DNA of 64,000 nt from Chrysopilus asiliformis (GCA_964034945.1 OZ035960.1:34154368-34218367), one strand, 5' to 3'. Positions 43,601 to 55,585 are shown, counted from the first letter of the stretch. Translations and numbers: made by a program. Notes: a model not told the origin generated them from the sequence alone.

Positions 43601-43824
43601 TCTAAAAGAATGTAATTCCATATTGACCAAAAATTGTAAAATTTTCATACTACGGGTGATATTAAATATCACGTGTGCCCGAATATAATTCCACCCCTGG
43701 GATCCGTAGTTTGGGCCCTGTGCAGATATACTTAAAGCACATGCCTAGTTACAGTCATGTTTGAAAGTATTATCAAAGATAACATAACTAAGGATAAGCA
43801 ACAAAAGAACTTTTCATGGAAGTA

Positions 43825-44713
43825 GGGTCGGGTAGGGTGAAGTGGTCCGTAGGGAGAAGTGGTCCACCACCTTTTTTTTTTTAGTAATAGTGACATTAGA
43901 AAAGAATATGCAACTCTCATCGATTTCTCTTGATGACAGCTGGTTTTTTACTAGTCATTGAAGTGTTCAGACGTATATTTACTCACTCTCACAGACCAGT
44001 GCCAAAAAAACATTGTTGAAATTTCTCGCAAGTATTCACATTCAACAACATTTTGACGAATTCTTCATCAATTTATCTAAAATGTTGTTTACATTATGAA
44101 CTTTGTAAATCCACCGAATTTCTGCATTTTTCCCCACAATTGTTGAAGCTGCGTCATTCCGCGCAAAATAGCGTCGGTAGGGAGAAGTGGTCCACACTGT
44201 CAATGTCATATTTCGTGTTTTCAAGTTTTTTTATGAGTTATTTTGAGTGTTACGAATCGTGGACGAAAATCTCGATTATAAGTTCTCCCGAAAATCGAGC
44301 TGAATTAGAGAAGCAGAAAAAGCCGCCGGAAAGCGACGCTTAGCAACTACACCGAAGAAACCAACACCAAAACAGGCCAAACGTTCATTTGTTACTTTCG
44401 AATAAACCATATTTTCGCTCAAACTTCATGATTCTATTTTTGTTTGTCATTTATTTTTATGTTTATGCGATTTCTGAAAAAATTTTGTGGGTGGACCACT
44501 TCTCCCTACCATTTTAAAAAAAATCGAAAAATCAAAGTCTTCGATAAATGCCTAAAAATTAAATTTAATGTCAAAAGTTGGTAATCTGTGAATGCAGAAA
44601 GTTAGCTTAGGTCTTGCGCTTGCGATTTGACTATCTTATAATGCAAAAATTCCAATTTTTGACCATTTTATGGCCAATAATAAAAACGTGGACCCCTTTA
44701 CCCTACCTGACCC
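43825..44713. mobile_element. Non-autonomous DNA transposon with GTAGGGAGAAGTGGTCCAC motifs
   Basis: The termini GGGTCGGGTAGGG and CCCTACCTGACCC are inverse (one mismatch). The motif GTAGGGAGAAGTGGTCCAC occurs at about 43850 and 44176, and inverted at about 44493, as expected for transposase binding sites. A coding remnant at about 44230-44405 ends in a lysine-rich tail (TPKKPTPKQAKRSFVTFE) after a frame shift. No clean target duplication is seen. Confidence 0.6.
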
Positions 44714-46758
44714 AATTAAAATGTATGGAAAACACTGTAAAGTTATGAATCTCATCAAGCATTTAAAATTTATATTTAATTTTTAACAGTTAAGCGTAGA
44801 AATAATCGTTTTGTAAGGCATGCCATTTTCGACAGCGGATTTTTTTTGGCTCCCAGAATTTTGTTCTAGATTCCTTATCTTTATTTACCTAATCTTTGGT
44901 GTTATTTCCAATAACCATCGCATACAAGTATATTTGTTTTCTGAAGAATAATACACGATACCTTTATAAACAACAAAATTTAGGGAATTTTTAACGAAAT
45001 GCTGTTGCATATTACGTTTAAATTCAATGGGTTTCCAATAAAATTGCTTTTTTCGTCGCCAAAACATAATCACCTGGAAACCTCCTTTCATGTTGAATCC
45101 GATTCCAAAAAAAAAATTATAATAACAGGTTTAATACAATATTATGTCAAAAGTTAAAAAATCTTAAATCCATTGAAATGGTATTGTCGTGTTCTGTGAA
45201 TTTCGATTACAACAGATATGAAAGGTTTATGTAAAATTTCAACATTTTTCGCTTTTGAAATATTTCTTTTAAGGAATTTTTGTTATTTTCCTTAATATTT
45301 ATGTTGGCAAAAGATGTACTTAAATTGAAATCCAAATCCTGCTATTTGAAGGTTACACAGCATCATATAAAAGCAATGATGATGTAATTTTCTAGGTAAA
45401 TCATTACAAAATCGATTTGATTTATTCTAAATTCCAGTCTATAAAATTCACCGAAAATTATTTGAAGGAGCATTGAACAAAACTTGTAACTCATAATCGC
45501 ATTAAGATTTTGCATTTGTGATCATTCAAGTATAATAATCGGATACAGAGGAGCAAAAAATGTTATGAAATAAAAATCACGGAAGTAAAAATAATGTTAT
45601 TGCTATACAACATATGTTGATAGATATTATGTGTATGTTATTAAAATCATAATAATAGCAATAACCAAACTTTACACGCGCCACCATTTGGAATTTTCAT
45701 TTATTACACATATTTGAAAAAGAAAATCGATTTTCCAAAGTCATTCGTAAAGTTGGGTTACGTAGCAGAAATATGTATAAATGTGCTACATATTTAGGAA
45801 ATGTGTGAAACAATTTCTATATGTTGTACAAATCCCTATACATTTCAAACTAAACAATGTCAGATTATCATTTTAAATAGAAATGAACTTTTCGGAGATG
45901 AAAGTTTGGAAATTTCGAATGTAGAACAACTTGACTTTATGATAATTTTAGCGAACTACTTGTTGGCAATTAAGTTTTCACTCCCTAAATGGCTGACATC
46001 AGACGTGGCTTTGTTGTAATTAAAAGTCAATTTTATGTTAATCACAACAGGAAGAATGATAATGAGATAAATTACGATAGCGACTTATATAGAATGTTTG
46101 AGATTATTTTTAAATGATGTTTTTTGGTTAATTTGAAAACCATTTAATTACCAACAATCGGGGGTGGTTATTACTGAATTAAATTTAAGAAATAACACTT
46201 TTCATTAATATCGTTTTAATAAACTGTAAAACAGAAACATTTAGTTCTAAAAACATAAAAATTCTGTTTCCTAACTCATAAAATATTCTCATATTTCACG
46301 TTTAAATCACTTTCACCTTGAAGAAAATTTTGATGAGAAACAAGAAAGCTTGAAAAATTGCACATACCTACATGAAGAAATGATTTGAGAATAACATAAA
46401 AATATTTATGCGAAAATTGAAAAACAAACTAGACGTTTCCTGATCAATTTTCATTCAAATTGTTATGTGAGACTATTTTTCTGCAATGCTAATATAAAAT
46501 ATATTTCCACTAAGGTTTCTATATAATAGAATTAGAAAGAAACTGCTGTCATGTTTAGTAAAAAAAAATAATATGTATTGAAATTTAATGCCCGTAATTT
46601 GTACGCTATGGGAAAAAATAAAAATCATAACTTTAGTATGAGAAAAGACAAATTGTAGATTTAAATCTGCAAAAACTCATAAAGCGTGAAATTTTATCTA
46701 AGTTTTTTTTTTTGAATTTAGAATGAAATAAAGAGATTTTTAGCAAAAGCCTTATAAA
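44714..46758. other. No recognised feature
   Basis: Two kilobases of AT-rich DNA with short unassigned frames (44885-45091 minus; 45801-46019 plus). Confidence 0.4.
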
Positions 46759-47227
46759 TAGGGTGACCGTATTTCTCTTGTGTGAATTTGGGGCAGTTTA
46801 CTTGAGTGTGGGAAATGGGAAAGGGAAGGGGAAAGGGGAAAGGGGAAAGGGGAAAGGGGAAAGGGGAAAGGGGAAAGGGGAAAGGGGAAAGGGGAAAGGG
46901 GAAAGGGGAAAGGGGAAAATGTGAAAAAAATTGGGGTGCGACGAAATGTGAAATTTTTTTATTGTTTTGAAATTAATCGTGAAAAACTTGTTTTTTATGT
47001 TTCCAAAATACAATAAAAATTGCGCCGCAGGCAAATCTTTCACAAACAAACATTCCACTTTGCAGCCGGCATATTTTTTTGGTTTCGAGGTCAATTTTTT
47101 TTAATGATCAAGAAATTATAACACTAGATTGAACAATTCCAGTATAAAAGTTTAGTTTCCGAGACGCCGAGACTATATCCCTGAATCTAGAACTGCCCCA
47201 GCCATTCCGGAACGTATGGTTACCCTA
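46759..47227. mobile_element. AGGGTGACC-family element with both ends
   Basis: The termini TAGGGTGACCGTAT and the inverse of TAGGGTAACCATACG are flanked by CTTATAAA and AGTATAAA, an imperfect (6 of 8) duplication. It contains the GGGGAAA array at 46805-46919 and GCGCCGCAGGCAAATC (about 47022). The 8-bp flank suggests a hAT-type footprint, but weakly. Confidence 0.55.
46805..46919 (+). repeat. GGGGAAA tandem array (7-bp unit)
   Basis: About fifteen nearly perfect heptamers occur, with degenerate units at the left. The minus-strand frame across it (46798-47094) encodes only FPLSP-type repeats. Confidence 0.95.
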
Positions 47228-47962
47228 AGTATAAAGGTGATTTAATAAGGATTAAAACCTAATTTAAACAAAATCAAGTTTTGGGATCATTAGCGCTAAA
47301 AATTGGGGCATAAAACACCGTTTTGTGGAATGAGTCTTTGCTTCGTAGAACATTTTTCGATCAATTTCGAGACATTTAAAATTGAAGGGCTTGCAGGAAG
47401 AAGGGGATAAGTCCATTTTTGGCCATTTTGAGTTAAGTCCACTATCTAGTTTGAAAAAAATCACTCCATTGATTGATGCAACAAGGATTTTGCTACCACG
47501 GTTAGTTTCTCCGTTTTTCAGGGTATGGAGCTACCGCCACCGGTACCCTGGGGCAAGAAGGAGGTAAGTCCTGGAGTTGTCTCCTTTCTAATGCGGAATT
47601 TTTTTTTGTTTGTTTATTTATATTTTCTTTAAACTATAACAACACCTTCTTTCAACTCAATTTTGTAGTTTAATTAATTTATTCATGCCAAAATATTATG
47701 GGAAAAGAGTTTTAAACTTTAGTTTCGGGCAAGAACGAGGTAAGTCTACAATTCAAATATTTCTTCCGCTCAACGGAATTGGTACTAACACCTGTAACAT
47801 ATGTTTTGCCACAAATTTCAAAGTGAAGCTTTGTTATACAAAACGTGTCCAAACATGTAATTACTTCGCGTTAATTTATAATTTCCTTAATGAGTAATCA
47901 GTTTAAAACGCAATTTCACCAAACTCAGTCGGAAAAATGAGTCTAAAATTTGAAATCAGAAA

Positions 47963-48104
47963 AAGCGTGTATAATTTAACTGGACTAATGCCAAAAACCG
48001 AAATTGTTAAACGGTTTTTAAATAAAGATATTTCTTTATCTTTATTTAAAAACCGTTTAACAATTTCGGTTTTGGGCATTAGTCCAGTCAAATTATACAC
48101 GCTT
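47963..48104. repeat. 68-bp inverted duplication within the transposon's 5' coding region
   Basis: The arms 47963-48030 and 48037-48104 pair with about two mismatches around a 6-nt loop. The right arm is in frame with the transposase (RLTISV, GISPVKLYT); the left arm is its inverted copy. Confidence 0.9.
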
Positions 48105-48872
48105 TAAAAGATTGCGAAAATGGTGTTCCGTTAAATTATAAGTCAAAAAGTGGAAGACGGCACATTTTAACAAAAAAGGTGGAACAAAAAGTGTTGAAGG
48201 ACACGAAAAACAAAATTGGAGCATCCTCGCGCAAAACTGGTCGCAAATTTCGGGTATCGCACATGACTATCCATCGGCTATTAACGAGGAACAATGTGTC
48301 CTACCGTAAAAGAAAAAAAGTTCCCAAATACACGGACGCACAACTTAAAAAAATACCAAAATGTTGCCGTGCGCTTCGACGGAAATATTTTTATGGCAAA
48401 AATGTGATAATTTTGCACGATGAAAAATACTTCATTTTTGCCAATTCTTCCATAAGTGGAAACTGACGATTACAGTACAACTCCTGATACAGTAAAATTC
48501 AAAGGAATTGCAAAATTTGAGCCAAAAATTTTAGATTGGTGCGCATTATCATCCGCAGGAGTTTCTGAGGCATTCATTGGGTCAGTGCGAGGACAAGCAG
48601 TTAACGCAGACATCTACATCACAAAATGTTTACCAAAATTGCAAAAACTTATTAAACAAAATCACAATCAAGATGATGTAGTGTTTTGGCTTGATCTTGC
48701 ATCATGCCATTACCCCAAAAAGACCATTGATTGGCTCAAGTCGAAAAACATCAATTTCGTCCCGAAGGAAGACAACCCACCAAATGTCCCACAAGCCCGC
48801 CCAATTGAAAATTTTTGGGCTTTATTGAGTCGGAAGGCAAAATCCGAAAAGCAGCTTCAATCACCGATTTAA
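48045..48872 (+). pseudogene. DD37E-type transposase pseudogene
   Basis: The frame begins before 48100, after the hairpin, with helix-turn-helix-like residues (ISPVKLYT, SKSGRRHILTKKV). It is shifted near 48106 and again near 48462, where one extra base separates IFANSSISGN from DDYSTTPD. The catalytic DEKYF (first Asp), FWLDLASCHY (second Asp) and PNVPQARPIENFWALLSRK (Glu) are visible; 37 residues separate the second Asp from the Glu. This spacing and the ARPIENFW signature suit the ITmD37E-like branch. The frameshifts make it non-functional. The C-terminal tail ends at a stop at about 48870. Confidence 0.8.
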
Positions 48873-49254
48873 AAAAAATTAAAAGAAGTGAACCTTACCA
48901 CCATTCAGATAATGATGAGCAATATAAAAAAAAGGTTGAGAAAAATAGAAGATAACGGGCCATAAGGTGTTATTTAATTATTTTTTTGTAAATATCGAAT
49001 TCAGATCCTTATGAAACTAAATAAATTATAAACTTTTGTATTTCTCAGATTTTTTGATATGCGATTAGTTTTTTGACAAAACATATGTTACAGGTGTTAT
49101 TGTATGATTATGGTGCCAAAACATGTGTAAAGGCATATACCATAAGCGGTAAAAAATGTTTGATGAAAGTTAAAAATTGAATCTTTAAAACGTTTTTTTA
49201 AATTTTATAAAAAACCAAAAAATGGACTTATCTCCTTGCTGCAAGCCCTTCAAT

Positions 49255-49687
49255 TTCCCTTCAATTTCCCTTCAATTACCCTAGCCTTAAAGCTAAGAAA
49301 TCTATTAAAAATGCCACGCCTTCAGGGTTGGTGGTGTAAAGTTTTCAGACGGGTGATATCGGTGTGACGGTGGTTTACTATTTGAAAATTACAATGAATA
49401 GCTAATGTATATTGATTACCGATTTGATTTTCTTTGACTGCTCTTTAAACAAATGTGCGAGTACGTAGGCGGTTGTCCCAGTATTCTTCAAATGCCTATA
49501 ATGTTTTTTAAGCAACGTGGGAATGGCTTTTATTATATAAATAAGTGTATCGATTTGGGAAGAAATAGATAGGAATCTTAGATATTGATTTTCTGTGACA
49601 CATTTCCAGAAGAAACTTGTAGTGGATTCCCAGAAATCCGACTAATATCTTCTTAGCAGTTATGCTACTCGTATCATTTTCCTATAC
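49255..49687. other. No recognised feature
   Basis: It begins with two or three repeats of CAATTTCCCTT next to the transposon end; the remainder is unassigned. Confidence 0.4.
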
Positions 49688-50450
49688 TATAGAGTGAAAG
49701 TATTGTATTTATGATGAAGACCGCCTCTAGAATGGAGGCAGATAGAAACTTTCTGTTAAGCACGAAATCTGTTTCAGGCAAAATTATGAGGATGTCCTTG
49801 TATCTGTCTGTCGGTCTGTCGGTCTGTCGGTCTGTCGGTCTGTCGGTCTGTCGGTCTATCGGTCTATCGGTCTATCGGCCTATCGGTCTATCGGTCTATC
49901 GGTCTATCGGTCTATCGGTCTATCGGTCTATCGGTCTATCGGTCTATCGGTCTATCGGTCTATCGGTCTATCGGTCTATCGGTCTATCGGTCTATCGGTC
50001 TATCGGTCTATCGGTCTATCGGTCTATCGGTCTATCGGTCTATCGGTCTATCGGTCTATCGGTCTGTCTGTAGTACGTATCTTAAATAACTCGAGAACGC
50101 GTTGACCTAGCGACTTGAAATTTTTTGTAAATGGGTTTTACAAAAATTGTAGTTTTCGATCGGCTTTTGGAAAAGTAATATTGATTGTAATGGGTACCTC
50201 CTATACAATTTTTTTTGACAAAATACAGTTTTTTTTTAAATTTGTCGAAATTTTTGTGCTTCTGAGAAAAATTGAATCTAACAAAATTTAATGGATATGA
50301 AAGTTTCTACACTTTTGGCCTTCAAGATTCTTATGTATCTTTAGCGGGTGTCGAGATATTGGACAAAATATTATTTTTTACATCTTTTTTTCCGAAACTA
50401 AATATTGCAGAGGAAAGTTTCGTGTTGATCACAACTGATATTTTCTTTAC
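49688..50450 (+). repeat. Second (GTCY)n family, copy R3, with an expanded 8-bp array
   Basis: Same order as R1, with GGTCTATC/GGTCTGTC repeated about 33 times at 49801-50070. After the array come ACTCGAGAACGCGTTG, GTCGAGATATTGGACAAAAT, CCGAAACTAAATATTGCAGA and GTTGATCACAACTGATATTT. The 120-residue frame through the array (YRSIGLSV repeats) is not a gene. Confidence 0.75.
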
Positions 50451-52450
50451 GTGATGGATTTCTCTAAGCATCGCATTTCATTTCATTTTAAGTAATAATA
50501 CGAATAACATTTCGACTAAATAATGAAATTGAGAGATATAAAGCACCAAATATATTTACAGTATAATTAAGGATTCTATTTGTCATGCGAAGTTATATTT
50601 AATTCCGTTAAGGAAACCAAAAAAATATCCCAATAATTTATCATTTCATAACCCCGGTATATGACGTTGCTTGAAATAACATGAAACTAATAACACAACG
50701 AAAAAATAAAATAAATATCAGTTTAATCCAGCGAAACTAAACGATAGCCTAGTATTTAAGGCAATGTAAAATAGTCCCTTTTGATATTTGTGAATTCAGC
50801 GTGTGTTTCATTCAAAAGTTTCATATGTTATGCAAAAAATTCCAATGTTATCTCCAGAGAGACTGAATTATCATGAAATATAGAGACTTGAATATTAAGT
50901 AAACGAGCAAATATCAACATATATGTCTATGAAAAGTTCAGGTATTCGAGGTAATTTTTCGGATATAGGTTTGTGTTCAACATGAAATTAATTATGTTCA
51001 AAAAGTGCCACTTGATAACCTTGGTACCGAAATTTAAGCATGGCTGACCTGAAGGGTAAAAACCATAAGCTTTCAATAAATATCTATCAGTGGAAAATTG
51101 AGTTGGGGACTCGAATTGTGTCCTTGAAATGGAAAACTCGCCATGAATGCTTAAAAGGAGACCAAAGAAATGGTCTCATGCTGGCAAAGGTTATCCTGGC
51201 TATGATGTAAACGACCTTTTGCACAAATAAAACGCAATACGAGGGCCACTTTTGAATTTTTACGGCAAATGAAAAAAACAACTGAAATAGATTTATACAC
51301 CAACAATTTTTTAATTTGTTGATTTAAGATTTATTTCTATGAATTTTTTATAATCAAACAAAATGTTTTGTCACATTTTATTATTACAAGGTTTAAGGGA
51401 ATTTTCTAAACAGGTTCCTAATTGAACGAGATTTTAAGATTTCGTAATTGGCCCTGTCAAATTAAATGTCAAAGGGTTTAAAGGAAAACTTTTTTTTTCT
51501 CTTTCTCTATGTCTCAAAAATCGTGATAGAATAATTGAACAGGTATTCACGGCAATTTTGATATTAGAGAAAATTCTATCAAATAATCGAAAATTCTCGG
51601 AAAATATCGATTGAAAAAATTCTAATCAGTGGGAGTTTGTAATTTTTGCCTTCCGGTTTCTTTTCACAGAATTATGCTTCATTTGATCTAGCCTCTTCTT
51701 ATAAACAAAGAGCAATGACAACAGAATTGAATGCCTTTCCATGACTCTTGACTGACGGGCAACAAGCCTCCATTTTTTCAGACCAATTATTATTTTTTTT
51801 TTGGGAAGTACAACCCACTTCTATCCAATATTGCTATTTTCTCGATTAGTTTTCTATTTCGAGAATGTGAAGAACGATTTGTTTATTTAACTGAAAAAAA
51901 AAACTAAATAAATATATCGATGTGTTTTTTTGAAGATTTTTTGTTCTTTTCTTCCAACATTCATCAGCCAAAATCAATCGCTTAATGATTGGAAAGCGAT
52001 TTTTTTTACACAACATTTCTTTCGATTAATTCAAGAAATATTTTGCGAACCAAAAACATTTGTATGTTTTTCACAATATACGCAATTTTTTTTTGAATAA
52101 ATTGATTTAATTTTATTTCGAAGAAAATTAAGAAATAAAACTTGAAATCAGATTACTTGGCATTGGATAAAAAGAAATTTGGGTCAATGGCAGTGCTTTT
52201 GACTAGAAATTACAAATTGTTAAGGACTTGAATAACGTGAGATATAAGTGTCAAAAAGACTATAAATTTTAGTTTTTATTGTGTCAATGGAATTATTTTT
52301 AATGACAGGTACAAGCATGTTTGATGTTTCACTTTCTTGTGTTTTGTTTCGGTACTTAATCTTTAAAATGCCGTACTGGCTCCGAACTGGGGCACATACA
52401 ATCTCGGCGACTTCATTCTATATGTAAGTATATTCCAAATATATAACAAA
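50451..52450. other. No recognised feature
   Basis: AT-rich DNA with no repeat ends that I can define. Confidence 0.4.
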
Positions 52451-52985
52451 CTAGCTTGCATACCCGTCGTTGCCGGGTTAAGTTTTTTGTATAAGTTTTA
52501 AAATACGAAGAAAAACGGAACGAACTTAAAAACTTTTGAGAAAAATCTTATCCTTGCAGGACTCTCCGTTGCGAATTTCGAAAAGCTAACACCGCATTCG
52601 TGATCAGCGACCCCAAAAATCCTATTATGCAATTTTCCCGGAAGAAAAGGATATTTGCGTTATCCTTACAGGACCTTCCGTTTCGAATTTTGAAAATCTA
52701 ACATCGGATTCGTGATCAGCGACCCCGAAAACCCGCGAGTGAAATTTTTCAGCCTCCTATTAAGCAGGATTCATGGCGAAAATCACGATTTAAAAACACC
52801 CAAACCCCCTTTACTCCCCGTTTTCCCCCTTAGCGGTAAAATATGGGAAAACCCCGCCTTAGTGAGCGCCTACGTGATGGTTGGGACATACAGTGAAAGT
52901 TCTAGCTTCAGGGGTTTGGGCTGTGCGTTGATGAGTCAGTCAGTCAATCAGTCAATCAGGTTATACTATTTTATATAATATAGAT
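52451..52985 (+). repeat. Repeat family H, copy 3
   Basis: It starts CTAGCTTGCATACCCGTCGT and has a duplicated block of CTTTCCG/CTCTCCGTT-TCGAATT...GATCAGCGACCCC about 130 bp apart. It ends GTCAGTCAATCAGTCAATCA then TTTTATATAATATAG. The nested ATTCATGGCGAAAATCACG, found also in copies 2 and 4, supports family assignment. Confidence 0.65.
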
Positions 52986-53089
52986 ATTCAGAACAAAAAC
53001 CTATGATTTCAATGAAAAAATGCCTAAAGGTTAAATTTGTAGGCAAATTAAATCTGATACAAATGAATTTTATTGAAATAAAAAATATG

Positions 53090-53855
53090 ATCATGACAAA
53101 ATATTTCTCTGCAATATTTAGTTTCGGAAAAAATATGCAAAAAAAAATATTTTGTCCAATATCTCGAGAACTGTTAAAGTTACGTAAAAGTCGTCAAGGC
53201 CAAAAATATAGAAAATTATATTTTCTTTGAAATTAGTTATATACATTTTTTCTCAAAAGCGCCTAGCTTCCGAGAAATTTTCAAAAAACTTACTTTAAAA
53301 AAAAATTGTGGGAGATTACAGCTAACGTTACTTTTCCAAAAGTTGATAGAAAACTACGTTTTTCGTAAAATTTCAAGTTGCTAGCTCAACGCGCTGTCGA
53401 GTACATAAAATGGACAGGCACACTCAGAAAAATGGAGGCTAACTCGATGACCTACATACGTCGTAATTGGCCTCGGGCAGGCGTGCGTTCGCCTGCATGT
53501 GGGCAAGTAAAACTGAGTTGACCTGTGGTCAGAGAAATTCTGAAATTAAGCCACCAGGAGGTGAAGTAGGGCATTGGGAGCTGCACGAGTTGACCTTAGA
53601 TAGGTTAACTCTGACCGCTAGCTGGCTTACAGAAACCTCTGTAAGGTCAGAGTTAACCTGACAAAAAGTTGACCTGGACATTTTTCTGAGTGCAGAGAGA
53701 CCGATAAACAGACATCCTGTCTGCACGGAGATCCTCATAAGTTTGCTTGAAACTGGTTTCGTACTAATCAGAAAGTTTCTATCTGCCTGCGTTCTCGAGT
53801 CTGTCTCCGTCGTGAATACAATACTTTCCCTGTATATCAGAAGAAAGTAAAAATG
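53090..53855 (-). repeat. Second (GTCY)n family, copy R4 (interrupted)
   Basis: An inverted R copy containing MITE V2 at 53421-53692. After the MITE it reads CCGATAAACAGACATCC, GATCCTCATAAG, GATCAGAAAGTTTCTATCTG and CAATACTTTCCCTGTATATC. Its core is short. Confidence 0.65.
53421..53692 (-). mobile_element. CACTC-type MITE, copy V2
   Basis: It has the same 272-bp length as V1, in inverted orientation, flanked by CA (53419-53420 and 53693-53694). The predicted peptides of the two copies differ at a handful of positions, so they diverged recently. Confidence 0.72.
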
Positions 53856-53910
53856 TAATGCACTGCAATTATTTAAATTTCAAACTGAAATCTTGACAAT
53901 TTTCTAGATA

Positions 53911-54141
53911 CAGGTATCCCTCGGTCAATTGGTTACGCGTAAGTCGAAATCGAGTAAGTGGAAACTCAGGATTAGTTTTTCTATTAGTATGTATCTCTAA
54001 ATATTGTGAAATACATATTGTCAAATACCTTACATCTTTTTTGTATGAAAACCTTTATCTATTAATCATATATTTTCTTTTTAAATAAAAATTGCTCCAA
54101 AACCGCGTAACTCAAGTACCGCGTAACTCGAGGGATACATG
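53911..54141. mobile_element. pogo/Tigger-like MITE
   Basis: The termini CAGGTATCCCTCG and CGAGGGATACATG are flanked by TA (53909-53910 and 54142-54143), with subterminal ACGCGTAA and ACCGCGTAACTC motifs. A CAGG start, a TA duplication and no coding capacity at 231 bp match pogo/Tigger-derived MITEs. Confidence 0.68.
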
Positions 54142-54779
54142 TATTGTAGCTTCAATGTGCACCAAACTAGAAGTAAAACCTTCACTAGATCCAGTTACGT
54201 AGTTCTCGTTAACGCGATGTTTTTCGTAGAAGATATTCCTGCATAAATGGAGAAATCACTGCACGAATTTCAAGCGTGAGTATGAAATTTTCCACAAAAT
54301 TTTTTGTTATAAAACGTCACTAAACATTTTTTTTTCTTTTATAAAAATCACAGACAAAAAGAAAGTCAAAAATTATTCCTTTAATTTAAATTCAGCTGAA
54401 ATGTTTTCAGTCTTAATTAGGGAGATCTTTCATGTTAATTAGAATACGGAAATTGTACCCTAATATAAGAAATTTTCACAATTAATTATGACGAGCAAAA
54501 ACGAGATGAAATATAAAATCTTAAAAATAACCACATCAAGCAATCCAATTCATCTTAAAAGAGGCAGTTTTATTTGTTGAAGGAGAAAGAATATTAATTG
54601 GAAAAGTGTAATTAACATGGAAACTGAACAATTTTCACTGCGACAAACTGGGAATGACTTTAAATTGTTTAAAGTTATATATTCAACTTGATTAATTACT
54701 CAATAGAGGGTAAAGATGACTTAAAATGTTTATCTTTCTAGTTTTTAAGAAAAAAATATATAACTATGGAATTTTCTAT
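54142..54779. other. No recognised feature
   Basis: AT-rich DNA. Confidence 0.4.
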
Positions 54780-55580
54780 GAATTTCTATTAAAACCATAA
54801 GAAAAGCTACAATTGTCAGGGGCCAATCGTCAAATAATCTATATGATAGAGAAAATGTTTATTTATAAAAATCTATTTGTATAAGAGAGGAGGGTAGTAT
54901 TGGTTCGATTGGATTTTGATGTATAGATTAGCTATGTGAAATCATATTCTAGACAGATTTTACCTTCATAAATTTTTCAATACGACTCACCGTTTTCGAG
55001 AAAATAGAAACAAAATATTCAATTTGTATGAGGCGGGAGGAAGGAGTGATGCAACTGGATTTTGATGTATAGATAAATTATGTAAAATAACATTCTAAAC
55101 ACATTTCATCTTTATAAATTTTTCGATACGATACACAGTTTTCGAGAAAACAAGAAAAAAGTATTCCATCTGTATGTGAGAGAAGGGAAGCCGATTGAAT
55201 TTTGGTGTATGGATGAGTTATGTAAAATCCTATTCTAAACACATTTTACCTTAATAATTTTTTCAATATGACCCACCGTTTTCGAGAAAATTGCAAAAAA
55301 TGTTTTTTTTTCTATGGGTGAAGTGGGAAGGAGTGGTTCAATTTTGTCCGTTCAAGAAATTAGCCTACCCATTTAAGAGAAACGTAATTGTGCAAAATTT
55401 CAAGCCTCTAGGTCAATCCTTTCGAAAGTTATAGTGTGTGACAGACAGACGGACACACATGCAGCAGTCAAAATCTTTTGTCACCTCTAACACCCTAGTG
55501 TTGCTCATTTTTGTGTCGGATGATTGGTTCGATGTGTTACAAACGGTATAATAGGACTAAATCTAATATACTCCTATATG
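54780..55580 (+). repeat. (GTCY)n repeat, divergent subfamily S, copy 2
   Basis: It starts AAAAGCTACAATTGTCAGGGG, then four tandem blocks, each ending CACCGTTTTCGAGAAAA-like. A short ACAGACGGACAC core (about 55442-55455), CACCTCTAACACCCTAGTG, TCGGATGATTGGTTCGA and TTACAAACGGTATAATAG follow. It matches 28395-29045 and, more distantly, copies A-E. Confidence 0.6.
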
Positions 55581-55585
55581 ATATA

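Larger units (their letters stand above)
47381..49254 (+). mobile_element. Tc1/mariner-superfamily element with DD37E-type transposase remnant
   Basis: The termini are GAAGGGCTTGCAG followed by GGATAAGTCCATTTTTGG on the left, with a close inverse ending at 49254. An inner inverted pair, AACACCTGTAACATATGTTTTG-like, lies at 47788-47811 and about 49076-49099. GGCAAGAAGGAGGTAAGTCC-type motifs recur at 47391, 47551 and 47728. The target duplication is not resolved. At about 1.87 kb it is long for this superfamily, partly because of an inverted duplication at 47963-48104. Confidence 0.75.

Noticed and set aside
46798..47094. 98-codon frame rich in FPLSP
   Set aside because: It is translation of the GGGGAAA array.
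49801..50070. Spaced repeats considered as a CRISPR array
   Set aside because: Units are contiguous with no unique spacers, in a eukaryotic repeat; the same applies to 31079-31198 and 58957-59067.
49711..50073. 120-codon frame with YRSIGLSV repeats
   Set aside because: It is translation of the GGTCTATC array only.
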